A DNA stretch of 64,000 bases, from NCBI GenBank assembly GCA_020249925.1, contig JADCER010000007.1:1-64000 (forward strand), read 5' to 3'. The DNA comes from Roseomonas sp. (GTDB lineage: Bacteria; Pseudomonadota; Alphaproteobacteria; Acetobacterales; Acetobacteraceae). The notes beneath the pieces were generated by a model. That model searched no databases, was not told where the DNA came from, and saw only the letters and a program-made list of their open reading frames with translations. The position numbers were made by a program, and so were the translations under genes. This document shows positions 8,383 to 16,051 of this stretch, piece after piece (position 1 is the stretch's first letter; the number at the start of each line of letters is the position of its first letter).

Positions 8383-8539
8383 ATTTTTGCTCTCCCGTTT
8401 TTGCTGAACCTGTTGTTGCTTCGCAGGCGGGGTTCGCCGGCGGATGCTCCTTCGGCCAATCGCGCGGCAGGCGCGCTGCGATGGCGGTAATGCCCTTGGC
8501 CAATTCAGCCGCGCGCGCGGCGTATTGCGGTGGGATCAT
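8375..8539 (-). CDS. Small 54-residue protein inside the amidase/transporter operon
   Basis: This short frame starts at an ATG that overlaps the amidase stop (ATGA) and ends eight bases inside the start of the binding-protein gene, the same coupling seen for every other gene of this operon. That argues it is translated. Residues 1-25 form a predicted amphipathic helix (MIPPQYAARAAELAKGITA), followed by a Pro-rich stretch with DWPKEHPPANPA. I do not recognise the family. Amidases of the AtzE type are known to be accompanied by a tiny AtzG subunit, and this gene occupies a comparable position, but the sequence does not clearly match AtzG. Confidence 0.5.
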   Translation of the reverse strand: MIPPQYAARAAELAKGITAIAARLPRDWPKEHPPANPACEATTGSAKTGEQKYG

Positions 8540-9885
8540 GCGGGCCTCCTGCTGCGCCAATCGGTCGCACCTTCAAAGGCCATGGCCGCGCGGAACATCG
8601 CTGCCTCATTCCCCTGGCGCGTCATGATCTGCCAATGCAGCGGCAGCCCAGCCTCAGAAAAGCCCGTGCATTGCACGAGCGCCGGCAACCCCGCGAGGCT
8701 TGCGGGCGTCAGCATGGTTTCCATGGTGTAGTTGGAGGATTCCGGCTCCACACCCAGGCGCGGCGGCAGATGCAGCGTGCCAAAGCACAGCACCACATCA
8801 TGCGCATCCCAGAAGCGTTCCATCGCATCAGAAAAGGCACGGCGCAGGCGTTGCGCCGCCAGATAATCCACTGCGCTCACCCCCATGCCGGCGAGCAATT
8901 TGTCGCGCAGCGCAGCGCCCATCAATTCCGGCGTCTTGCGCAATTCCTCCTCATGGATGGAGGCGGATTCAGCCGCGCCAATTACCCGCGCCGCATCCAG
9001 GCATGTGGATGCTGTCCAAGGCAGCTTTGCTTCCGTGATGCGCGCCCCAAGCCGCGACAGAACCGAAAGCCCGGCTTCAAAAGCGGCGGCGAGCTCGGCC
9101 TGGGCGGTGGGCAAGCCGGGGCCGGGATCGCGCACCACGGCGACCCGAAGCCCTGTAGCACCCGCGCTGCCGGCGGCGCGCAATTGCGTGCCCAGCATCG
9201 CATCCAGCACAATCGCGGCATCTTCGGCAGTCCAGGTGATGGGGCCGGGGCGGTCCATGGAATAGGTATTCGGCAAGCCGCCTTCCATGGGCAGCACGCC
9301 TGGCGTCATCAGCACGCCGCAGCAGCCAGTGGCAGCAGCGGGCAGGCGGACGGAACCAGTTGTGTCCGACCCAATCGCGAAAAGCGTCATGCCGGTCGCA
9401 ACCGCAACGCCGGCGCCGGTGGAAGAACCGCCGGTGAAGCGCTCCGTGTCCCAAGGGTTGCGCGCGGGCGGGTTGGGCAGATCGAAATGCTCTGCCCCCG
9501 TGCCGGTGCCATATTCCCAGGTGGCAAGCTTGCCGATCAGCGGCGCCCCGGTTTGGCGCAGCATGGACACGATGGGCGCATCCTGAGTCGCCATTCGCCC
9601 AGCGCGGAGCCTGGAATTGGCGATGCAAGGCAGGCCGGCAACATCGAAGTTATCCTTAATGCCCCAGGGAATGCCCGCGAGTGCGCCGGTATCCCGCGTG
9701 GCCCGCGCGCCTGCTTCATCCAGATGATGCACGGCATGCAGCGTGCCGTTCTGGGCGGCAATGCGCGTAAGGCAGGCTTCAAGGATGTCTTCGGGCCTTG
9801 TGCTTCCCTCAGCCATGGCGGTCAGGGCGCCTGCCACTGTTGGGATGGCAGATTGCATACAATATGTATGCACGGGGGTTATCAT
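8536..9885 (-). CDS. Amidase-signature family hydrolase
   Basis: The 449-residue enzyme carries the amidase-signature Ser-cisSer-Lys triad: Lys77 in GIPWGIKDN, cis-Ser154 in TGGSSTGAG, and nucleophile Ser178 in GSDTTGS (the usual DTGGS reads DTTGS). It would hydrolyse a carboxamide or related bond. Its position between the GntR regulator and the transporter suggests that it processes the imported compound. AGGAGG lies directly upstream of the ATG at 9885, which overlaps the regulator stop (ATGA). The first codons contain a perfect palindrome (9854-9872) that may be an operator. GatA is an unlikely alternative, because gatB and gatC are not adjacent. Confidence 0.88.
   Translation of the reverse strand: MITPVHTYCMQSAIPTVAGALTAMAEGSTRPEDILEACLTRIAAQNGTLHAVHHLDEAGARATRDTGALAGIPWGIKDNFDVAGLPCIANSRLRAGRMATQDAPIVSMLRQTGAPLIGKLATWEYGTGTGAEHFDLPNPPARNPWDTERFTGGSSTGAGVAVATGMTLFAIGSDTTGSVRLPAAATGCCGVLMTPGVLPMEGGLPNTYSMDRPGPITWTAEDAAIVLDAMLGTQLRAAGSAGATGLRVAVVRDPGPGLPTAQAELAAAFEAGLSVLSRLGARITEAKLPWTASTCLDAARVIGAAESASIHEEELRKTPELMGAALRDKLLAGMGVSAVDYLAAQRLRRAFSDAMERFWDAHDVVLCFGTLHLPPRLGVEPESSNYTMETMLTPASLAGLPALVQCTGFSEAGLPLHWQIMTRQGNEAAMFRAAMAFEGATDWRSRRPA
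9854..9872. promoter_or_regulatory. Perfect palindrome, candidate GntR operator at the amidase start
   Basis: TGCATACA-ATA-TGTATGCA is an 8-base perfect inverted repeat with a 3-base centre, just inside the amidase coding region. The identical half-site TGTATGCA recurs upstream of the GntR gene. FCD-type GntR proteins typically bind short palindromes of this size, so this may be a second operator of the operon. Confidence 0.5.
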
Positions 9886-10536
9886 GCCGCCTCCTGCCCT
9901 GTCTGTGCGGCGGCGGCCAGGAACACAGCCTTTCCGGCTTCAACATGCGCGCGCATCACCGCGCCGGCCCAGCTTGGATTACGCGCGGCAATCGCCTCGG
10001 TCATTTCGCGGTGCTGCGCCAGGCTGCGACGCAGATTGGCGTCGTTGAATTTGCGGAAATTGCGCAGGATCATGGGCGGCACTGCCAGGCTTATCAGGCT
10101 CGCGCGGGTGCGGTTTTGCCCGCTCATTTCCCAAAGGGTCTGGTGGAAGCGCACATTGGCTTCAGAGATTTGCTCAATCGCGGCTAGGGTCGCGCCGGGC
10201 ATGGCGGCTTCCCCCGCCTCACAAGCGGCCCTTAGCGTGGCCAGGCCCTGGGCGCTTGGCGGCGTGCTCGGCGGCGTGCGATTCCAGCATGGCGCGCAGG
10301 TCGAAAATCTCGATCATTTCCGGCAGCGACCATTCAGCCGCGAAAGCGCCCTGATTTGGCACAACGCGGAGCCAGCCTTCGGCATCCAAGCGCCGCAATG
10401 CCTCACGAATGGGGGTGCGGCTGACGCCAAGCTGAGTGGCCAGGTCTTCTTCGCGCAAATGCGCGCCCGGCGGATAGGTCCCATCCGCAAGGCAGCGCCG
10501 GAGCGTCAGATAGGCCTGTTCCCAGGCTGTTGTCAT
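9882..10536 (-). pseudogene. GntR-family (FCD type) regulator with a frameshift
   Basis: The N-terminal half (from ATG 10536) is a complete winged-helix GntR domain with EEDLATQLGVSRTPIREALR and the downstream wing region WLRVVPNQGAF. Around residue 95 the frame shifts: the reading frame AAKRPGPG terminates at 10219, whereas removing one base from the G run at 10250-10252 restores AAKRQGLATLRAACEAGEAA and then the C-terminal FCD helices (ISEANVRFHQTLWEMSGQNR, and later LAQHREMTEAI). So the ligand-binding domain is out of frame. It is either a real recent inactivation or a one-base sequencing error in a homopolymer. The intact product (about 218 residues) would control the amidase/transporter operon that it heads. 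Confidence 0.75.
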
Positions 10537-10887
10537 GGGCCATCCAAGGATCAACAAACGAATTCTAAGGATACAATGCTACACGCCATGTATGCAATCC
10601 AGTTTTTCTTTTCAACTGGCGCTGCGGGAGGTGGATTTGGGACAAGCGCCCAAATGGGGCAGCCCTGAAGGTCCCGCTTGCCTCATTGTTGCCGCTTGGC
10701 CCATTCGCCGGGTGCTTGCGGATGCCTGTGCTGTCCGCCGAGCAACCCCGCAGCGCTGCCAACTTTTGCGATGGGGGCGCTGGATATAGCAATGAGATAA
10801 CGCTCTATTTCGCTTGGCTCAGCCCCCATCACGGCGCGAATGGTCCGTCACGCGCAGGGGATTTCCCCCGCCGATCGCTTTAACGCG
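10537..10887. other. Intergenic stretch without a recognisable gene
   Basis: It holds the promoter side of the GntR operon (candidate operator at 10577-10596). The remaining roughly 290 bases show no frame with both a ribosome binding site and recognisable protein sequence on either strand. It borders decayed coding fragments to the right. Confidence 0.4.
10577..10596. promoter_or_regulatory. Candidate GntR operator upstream of the regulator
   Basis: TGCTACA, five bases, then TGTATGCA. The right arm equals the half-site of the palindrome at 9854-9872, and the left arm matches it with one base missing. It lies 40-60 bases before the regulator start, in the expected promoter region, which suggests autoregulation. 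Confidence 0.4.
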
Positions 10888-11093
10888 CATCTTGGAAGCC
10901 ACACAGAAAGAACCCTACGCGGTCACTACCTTTCTCGACAGCCGCTACGGACGCGATTGCGAAAACCACCGCGGAATGGATGGGCTGGCGCATCACGCAG
11001 CGCACCAGCCGCGAGACGGGCATCCCCGCCGGCCTGCCCTACCTGACGGGCTTCGTGATCAACGAGGGCATCGCCGCCGAAGCGCAGGACTGA
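10888..11093 (+). pseudogene. Decayed coding fragment of unknown family
   Basis: Two plus-strand frames look protein-like in succession. The first reads ATQKEPYAVTTFLDSRYGRD. The second, one frame over, reads AIAKTTAEWMGWRITQRTSR and continues through ETGIPAGLPYLTGFVINEG to a TGA at 11091-11093. Joining them near 10950 gives one continuous, plausible 65-residue C-terminus. I do not recognise the family. The frameshift and the lack of a start suggest a remnant, in line with the DUF3489 fragment 100 bases downstream. Confidence 0.4.
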
Positions 11094-11199
11094 AGCGCAG
11101 CCCGCCGCGCAGCAGCGCCGCATTGCCCCGCAGGCTCCGCCCGCGGGGCTCCCGGCGGTAGGGGCCGATGGTCGGCGCCCGCAACCGGAGACGAAGAGG

Positions 11200-11370
11200 A
11201 TGAAGCTTTCAGACACGCAGCGGATTGTATTGAGCCATGGCGCGCAGCATCCGCAATTGCTGGCGATTGCGCCGAAGCATTTGCCAGTCGCTGCCTGCCG
11301 CGCGGTGGTGAACAGCGTGATCAAGAGCCGCCTGTTGATTGAGGTCGCCGCACCGCGCGATCAATTGGCA
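11200..11370 (+). pseudogene. Truncated DUF3489-family protein
   Basis: From the ATG at 11200 (GAAGAGG just upstream) the frame reads MKLSDTQRIVLSHGAQHPQ, and later PVAACRAVVNSVIKSRLL, which is the N-terminal region of DUF3489 proteins (KLSDTQ start, then a winged-helix-like segment). After about 55 residues the similarity is lost and the frame runs on as unrelated sequence to 11520. DUF3489 genes are usually found beside recombinases and phage-like genes in alphaproteobacteria, so this is probably a scar of such an element. Confidence 0.55.
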
Positions 11371-11516
11371 ATGGTATCTGCCTTCTGCCATTCGGCCGCA
11401 ACTCGAAGGTGTATTGGCCATGCCGGGCATTATCATTGCTTGGAATGTGAAGAAGCCAATACGCTGAGCCAATACAGGCCCAAAAGAGCGCCATGGTTTT
11501 TTCAGTCCAGCAATGT

Positions 11517-11542
11517 GTAACCTTCGCGTCCCATGCCACGTA
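11517..11542 (+). promoter_or_regulatory. ECF-type promoter GTAACC-N16-CGTA before the DUF2064 gene
   Basis: GTAACC (11517-11522), exactly 16 bases, then CGTA (11539-11542). The motif and spacing are identical to those before the ECF sigma gene (28045-28070). It lies 27-30 bases before the ATGs at 11569/11572, which also tells that the in-frame ATG at 11533, inside the promoter, is not the start. Confidence 0.75.
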
Positions 11543-11571
11543 TAGGGGGCCTTACTGAACACCCTGGAATG

Positions 11572-12315
11572 ATGACGCCAAACATTGCCATCGCGCTTGT
11601 CTGCAAAACACCCGCCATCGGGCGCGGCAAGTCGCGGCTTTGGCCATTGCTTGGCCAGGTTCGGTCGGCTCAGCTTTCTGCCTGCTTCATCCGTGATGTC
11701 GCAGAAACCTTGGCGGCTTTGCCCGCTACGCTTTCACGGCAATGCTATGCTTTGTTCAGCCCCGCCGGGACTGAAGCAGCGCTGCGCGAACTCCTCACCC
11801 CTGATTGGCAACTCATCCCGCGTGAGGCCGATGATGTTGGGCAGGTGCTGGAAGCAAGTCTGAAGGCGCTGCTCGAGGTCGGGCATGATGGCGTTATCTT
11901 CATGAATAGCGACAGCCCAAGCCTGCCTGGTATTCTGATCGAAGAAGCCATCAAGGCGCTGCGCGCCGATGGTGATCGCGTCGTCCTCGGCCCCTCGCTG
12001 GATGGTGGCTATTACCTCATTGGGCTCAAGCGCTTTCATCCGGCATTATTCCGCAATATGGCCTGGAGCACACCGACGGTCTTCACCACCACCTGCGCGC
12101 GTGCGACACAAATGGGCCTGCCGGTGCATGTGCTGCATGAATGGTATGATGTTGATGAGGCCCAAGATTTTCACCGCCTGAAGGCTGAATGTGCCGGGCA
12201 GCCACCCTTCCCTGATGCGGTGGTGCAAGGTGGTCCGGCGCGGTATACGCGCGCCTTGCTGGCGGCTTGGACGGCGGCGGAAACATCGCCACCCCACCAA
12301 CCAGGCCAGGGCTGA
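11572..12315 (+). CDS. DUF2064 / TIGR04282-type glycosyltransferase-like protein
   Basis: The 247-residue protein has the GT-A-like fold of the DUF2064 family, annotated in databases as an arsenosugar-biosynthesis glycosyltransferase. Visible are the N-terminal nucleotide-binding strand and loop (IALVCKTPAIGRGKSRL), the metal-binding acidic motif in FMNSDSPSLP (about residues 106-115), and the family motif GPSLDGGYYLIGL (about 142-154), then WSTPTVFTTT. It would transfer or activate a sugar nucleotide. No arsM or arsS homologue is visible here, so the arsenosugar name should be read as a family label. An ECF-type promoter immediately upstream ties it to the sigma factor at 27.3-28.0 kb. ATG 11569 is an equally possible start. 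Confidence 0.8.
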   Translation: MTPNIAIALVCKTPAIGRGKSRLWPLLGQVRSAQLSACFIRDVAETLAALPATLSRQCYALFSPAGTEAALRELLTPDWQLIPREADDVGQVLEASLKALLEVGHDGVIFMNSDSPSLPGILIEEAIKALRADGDRVVLGPSLDGGYYLIGLKRFHPALFRNMAWSTPTVFTTTCARATQMGLPVHVLHEWYDVDEAQDFHRLKAECAGQPPFPDAVVQGGPARYTRALLAAWTAAETSPPHQPGQG

Positions 12316-12317
12316 AC

Positions 12318-12343
12318 GTAACCTTTTCGCATCCCCCAGCGAA
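12318..12343 (+). promoter_or_regulatory. ECF-type promoter GTAACC-N16-CGAA before the flavoprotein operon
   Basis: GTAACC (12318-12323), 16 bases, CGAA (12340-12343), placed just after the DUF2064 stop codon and 31 bases before the GTG start at 12374. It has the same architecture as the four other sites in this window. Confidence 0.75.
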
Positions 12344-12373
12344 GGGCGTTCCAACTCGGAAAGGTTCAATCGC

Positions 12374-13852
12374 GTGACTGCTGCATCGCCATCTTCTGGA
12401 ACTTCCGCACGCCGCCCGGTGCTGCGCGATGGCGTTTTGCATGCGGATCTTTGCATTATCGGCGCGGGGTCAGGCGGGCTTTCCGTGGCAGCCGGCGCCG
12501 TGCAGATGGGCGCTTCAGTTGTGCTGATCGAAAAGCACCTGATGGGCGGCGATTGCCTCAATACTGGCTGCGTGCCCTCCAAGGCGCTGCTGGCCGCAGC
12601 ACATGCGGCCCAGGCCCAGCGCCATGCCGATCCTTTCGGCATCGCCAATCATGAACCCGCCGTGGATTTCGCCAAGGTCCATCAGCATGTGCATGGCGTC
12701 ATCGCCGCCATAGCCCCGCATGACAGTGTGGAACGCTTTGGAGGCCTTGGCGTCACCGTCATTCAGGCGCCCGCGAGCTTCACAGGGCCGGATGAAGTCC
12801 AGGCCGGTACCCATCGCATTCGGGCGCGCCGTTTTGTCGTGGCAACGGGGTCTTCCGCCGCCATTCCGCCAGTGCCTGGCCTTGGCGATATCTCCTACCT
12901 CACCAATGAAACCATCTTCGGTCTGAAAGAAAAGCCGGACCATTTGCTGGTCCTGGGCGGGGGACCGATCGGGATTGAAATGGCGCAAGCCTTTCGCCGC
13001 CTCGGCGCCCGCGTCACGCTGGTTGAACGCGCCGCCATTCTACCGCGTGATGAGCCCGAGGCTGTGACAATCCTGCGCGATGCCCTGATCCGCGAAGGCA
13101 TCACCCTGCATGAGGGTATTGAAGTGGTGGCGGCGCGCAACGCTGGCGCAAGTGTTGAACTGGAACTGCGCGGCAGTACTGGGCCTGTGCTGGTGCAAGG
13201 ATCGCATCTGCTGGTAGCGGCCGGGCGCAAGCCCAATACCGCGGGGCTTAGGATGGAAGCCGCCGGCATTGAATTCACGCCGCGCGGTATCAGCGTTGAC
13301 CAACGCCTGCGCAGCAGCAATCGGCGCGTCTTTGCCATTGGCGATGTCTCGGGCGGCCCGCAATTCACCCATATCGCCGGCTATCACGCAGGCATTGTCA
13401 TCCGCAATGCGCTGTTTGGCCTGCCGGCCAAGGTTGATTATGCCGCGCTGCCCTGGGTGACCTATGCTGATCCGGAACTCGCGCATGTCGGCCTTACGGA
13501 GGCAGCCGCGCGGGAGGCTGGGCATAATGTCTCGACATTACTGCAACCGCTCGCCGGCAATGACCGTGCCCAGGCAGAACGCGCCACCGAAGGGCTTGCA
13601 AAAATCATCCTTGGGCCGCGCGGGCGCATTCTGGGCGCCACGATTCTGGCGCCCCGCGCTGGGGAGATGATTGGCATTTGGGGCCTGGCCATTCAGCAGA
13701 AAATGAAAATCGGCACCATTGCTTCAATGATCGCGCCCTACCCGACAATGTCGGAGATTTCCAAGCGCACCGCGGGCAGTTTTTACACGCCAAGCCTTTT
13801 CAGCACACGCACGCGGCGCCTGGTTGGGCTGCTGCAGCGCTGGCTGCCGTGA
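12374..13852 (+). CDS. Mercuric-reductase-like FAD/NAD disulfide oxidoreductase
   Basis: The 492-residue flavoprotein belongs to the dihydrolipoamide dehydrogenase/mercuric reductase superfamily. The N-terminal FAD site reads CIIGAGSGGLSVAAG, the redox disulfide is Cys61-Cys66 in GGDCLNTGCVPSK, the NAD(P) site is LVLGGGPIGIEMA, and the second FAD motif is RVFAIGDVSGG. In the C-terminal interface domain the usual HPTxSE catalytic pair reads YPTMSE, so the His base is replaced by Tyr. There is no N-terminal heavy-metal domain and no C-terminal Cys pair, so mercury reduction is unlikely. The GTG start is supported by GGAAAGG nine bases upstream and by the promoter. The TVP38 gene follows after 13 bases. 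Confidence 0.85.
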   Translation: MTAASPSSGTSARRPVLRDGVLHADLCIIGAGSGGLSVAAGAVQMGASVVLIEKHLMGGDCLNTGCVPSKALLAAAHAAQAQRHADPFGIANHEPAVDFAKVHQHVHGVIAAIAPHDSVERFGGLGVTVIQAPASFTGPDEVQAGTHRIRARRFVVATGSSAAIPPVPGLGDISYLTNETIFGLKEKPDHLLVLGGGPIGIEMAQAFRRLGARVTLVERAAILPRDEPEAVTILRDALIREGITLHEGIEVVAARNAGASVELELRGSTGPVLVQGSHLLVAAGRKPNTAGLRMEAAGIEFTPRGISVDQRLRSSNRRVFAIGDVSGGPQFTHIAGYHAGIVIRNALFGLPAKVDYAALPWVTYADPELAHVGLTEAAAREAGHNVSTLLQPLAGNDRAQAERATEGLAKIILGPRGRILGATILAPRAGEMIGIWGLAIQQKMKIGTIASMIAPYPTMSEISKRTAGSFYTPSLFSTRTRRLVGLLQRWLP

Positions 13853-13865
13853 GGGGGAGGACATC

Positions 13866-14576
13866 ATGAAGCTCAAGAACCTTCTGCGCGACCGGCGGCT
13901 TTGGATTGCGGTCGGCGTTATCGCCATCCTGATCATGCTGCGGGCCACTGGGCTTTCGGATCAGCTTTCGCTGGAAACGCTGGCGCGGCATCGGGAAGCG
14001 CTGGCGGCTTTCGTCGCGGCCAATCTGCTGCTCGCGGCCGGCGCCTATGTGTTGCTTTATGTGGTGGCGGTCGCGTTCTCAGTACCCGGCGCCGTCTTTA
14101 TCACACTCTCCGGCGGGTTTCTGTTTGGCGCCATCATGGGCACGACGCTGACGGTGATTGGCGCCACCATTGGCGCCACGCTGATTTTCCTGTTTGCTCA
14201 ACGCATTTTCGGCGCGGATGCGCTGGATCGCATGGGCCCCAAGGCGCGCGCCTTGGGTGAGGGGATTCGCCGCAATGCCGCTTCCTATCTGCTGGTGCTG
14301 CGTCTTGTGCCCCTATTCCCCTTCTTTCTGGTCAATCTGGTGCCGGCCTTTGTCGGTGTGCGCCTGCCCATCTACGTCATCACCACGGCGATTGGCATTC
14401 TGCCCGGTACGGCTGTCTTCAGCCTGGCTGGCGCGGGGCTTGGCGATGTGCTGGCGCAGGGTGGCGATTTTGATGTCGGTTCCGTGCTGACGCCTGAAAT
14501 ACTCGGCGCCCTGATCGGGCTTGCCTTGCTGTCACTCGCTGCCATTCCGCTCAGGGCGCGGTTTGCCAAATCCTAG
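13866..14576 (+). CDS. TVP38/TMEM64-family membrane protein
   Basis: This 236-residue integral membrane protein has a first helix at about residues 13-30, then the SNARE-associated/DedA-type core with VFSVPGAVFITLSGGFLFG (re-entrant region) and a second motif LVLRLVPLFPFFLVNLVPAF. DedA/VTT-fold proteins move lipids across membranes, so lipid or lipid-linked sugar translocation is a reasonable role here; the substrate is unknown. A strong ribosome binding site (GGGGGAGG) precedes the ATG. It sits in the flavoprotein-TVP38-DUF547 operon, a grouping known from other proteobacteria and cyanobacteria but of unknown purpose. Confidence 0.85.
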   Translation: MKLKNLLRDRRLWIAVGVIAILIMLRATGLSDQLSLETLARHREALAAFVAANLLLAAGAYVLLYVVAVAFSVPGAVFITLSGGFLFGAIMGTTLTVIGATIGATLIFLFAQRIFGADALDRMGPKARALGEGIRRNAASYLLVLRLVPLFPFFLVNLVPAFVGVRLPIYVITTAIGILPGTAVFSLAGAGLGDVLAQGGDFDVGSVLTPEILGALIGLALLSLAAIPLRARFAKS

Positions 14577-14586
14577 GAGGCTCATC

Positions 14587-15381
14587 ATGCCAACCCGTCG
14601 CGCCTTTGGCGCGCTTGCCTTTACCGCGCTGCCATTGCGCCACGCCGCTGCCAATCCTGACGTGAGCCTTGGCGCCTTGCTGGCACGTTATGTCATCGAA
14701 CCGCCGGATGGCGTGACGCGCGTGCGTTACGCCGCGCTGAAGGCTTCAGCCGAGGATATGCGCGCGCTTGATGCCTGGATTTCTGAGGCCGCCACGCGCA
14801 GCCCTTCCCGCATGGCGCGGCCTGAAGCCTTTGCCTATTGGGCCAATCTCTATAATGCGCTGACGCTCAAGGTTGTGCTGGAACGCTACCCGGTGCGGTC
14901 CATTCGCGACATCCGCTCAACAGGTGTGCCCTTTGACCCGAAAGGCTATATCGGCCCTTGGCGGACACGGCTTGTGACCGTGGAAGGCAAGCGCATGTCG
15001 CTTGATGATATCGAACACGGCACGATGCGGCCCTTCTTTCGCGATCCGCGCGTGCATTACGCTGTCAATTGCGCCTCCATCGGCTGCCCCAATCTCTGGC
15101 CGCGGGTCTGGCGCGCCGCGACGCTGGAAGCCGAACTCGATGCCGCTGCCGCCGCCTATGTCAATCATCCGCGCGGCGTGACCGTTCTGCCGGATGGGCG
15201 GTTGCGCATATCCTCAATCTATACCTGGTTTCGTGAGGATTTCGGCGGCGATGAGGCAGGGGTGATCGCCCATCTCAGGCAATTCGCCGCCCCGCCGCTC
15301 CGCCAGCGCCTTGCCGGTCGCACCAGCATTGCCGAGGATACCTATGATTGGGCCTTGAACAATGCGCCGGCGGGCACCTGA
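14587..15381 (+). CDS. Secreted DUF547 protein
   Basis: The 264-residue product begins with a signal sequence (MPTRRAFGALAFTALPLRHA, then cleavage near AAAN), so it is probably periplasmic. The DUF547 core is clear: AFAYWANLYNALTLKVVLE, then DDIEHGTMRPFFRDPRVHYA, and the conserved VNCASIGCPNL with two cysteines (about residues 162-168). DUF547 proteins have a papain-like look, with Cys and His in these motifs, but no established activity. TAGGAGG 6-7 bases before the ATG fixes the start. It is the last gene of its operon and is convergent with the rhodanese gene, 54 bases away. Confidence 0.85.
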   Translation: MPTRRAFGALAFTALPLRHAAANPDVSLGALLARYVIEPPDGVTRVRYAALKASAEDMRALDAWISEAATRSPSRMARPEAFAYWANLYNALTLKVVLERYPVRSIRDIRSTGVPFDPKGYIGPWRTRLVTVEGKRMSLDDIEHGTMRPFFRDPRVHYAVNCASIGCPNLWPRVWRAATLEAELDAAAAAYVNHPRGVTVLPDGRLRISSIYTWFREDFGGDEAGVIAHLRQFAAPPLRQRLAGRTSIAEDTYDWALNNAPAGT

Positions 15382-15435
15382 TCCATGCGCCAAGCGCGCA
15401 TCGCGCCATCACCTGAAATTTTTCATGATGGCGCG

Positions 15436-16017
15436 CTAACCAAGGCGCTTGAGCAATTGCCCCCAATCCCGGCTGAAGGGATGCACGCCCGAAGCGCCGG
15501 GCCCGAATTCCAAGGGGCGCCCTTCGGCATGCCAGCGGAAGATGCCGCCGCGCAGATTGAAGACCGCCTTGGCCGGCGCATCATTCGCTGCGCGCCGGAT
15601 GGCCTGCACCACCAGACCCGAACGCCAACCGACCGAGCAATAAACAACCACGGTCGCATCAGCCATCAGCGCGCGGTATTGGGCCAATATCGCGCTGGCG
15701 GGCGCATCCGGCGCAACGCGCAGCGCGCCCGGAAGGTGGCTTTGCGCGTATTCATCAGGCTCGCGCGTATCGAACAATACGATGCGTTCACCCGCAGCCA
15801 GCCGTGCCGCCAAGGCTGCTGTTGTCATCTCCGGTTCCGGCAGAAGGCGCGCAATAGCGTCTTCAACCGCTTGCAGCGTGGTGCGCGGATCGGTGGGATC
15901 GGGCAGGCCGCGACGCCAAGGCCATGCCATCGCCATGCCGGCGCCGCCCAGGATGGTGGCGCCCACCATGCCCACAACAAGGCGGCGATTTGGCAGCAGG
16001 GGCTTGGGCATTTCCAT
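15436..16017 (-). CDS. Membrane-anchored rhodanese-domain protein
   Basis: The 193-residue protein has a short N-terminus, one transmembrane segment (RRLVVGMVGATILGGAGMAM, about residues 11-30), and a single rhodanese domain at about 75-190. The active-site loop is VVYCSVGWRS, with Cys in the sulfurtransferase position. The domain would face the periplasm if the helix is an uncleaved anchor. Rhodaneses carry sulfane sulfur (or selenium and other chalcogen or metalloid species). It is transcribed against the flanking operons but has its own ECF-type promoter at 16052-16077, which places it in the same regulon. The TTG at 16047 lies at the promoter edge and is rejected; ATG 16011 is an alternative. 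Confidence 0.82.
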   Translation of the reverse strand: MEMPKPLLPNRRLVVGMVGATILGGAGMAMAWPWRRGLPDPTDPRTTLQAVEDAIARLLPEPEMTTAALAARLAAGERIVLFDTREPDEYAQSHLPGALRVAPDAPASAILAQYRALMADATVVVYCSVGWRSGLVVQAIRRAANDAPAKAVFNLRGGIFRWHAEGRPLEFGPGASGVHPFSRDWGQLLKRLG

Positions 16018-16051
16018 TGCGATATCCCGGCTTTGGTTGCGATTCAATGTT

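Noticed and set aside
8530-10668. A 712-residue plus-strand open frame opposite the amidase and GntR genes
   Set aside because: It is antisense to well-supported genes with catalytic motifs, has no recognisable domains and reads Arg/Ala/Pro-rich, typical of the GC-rich shadow strand.
11572-12315. Calling the 11.5-22 kb region an arsenosugar biosynthesis cluster
   Set aside because: The DUF2064 family carries that label, but no ArsM-type methyltransferase or recognisable ArsS is present; the radical SAM protein does not clearly match ArsS.
12374-13852. Calling the flavoprotein a mercuric reductase (merA)
   Set aside because: No heavy-metal domain, no C-terminal Cys pair and an altered HPTxSE motif; only superfamily membership is supported.
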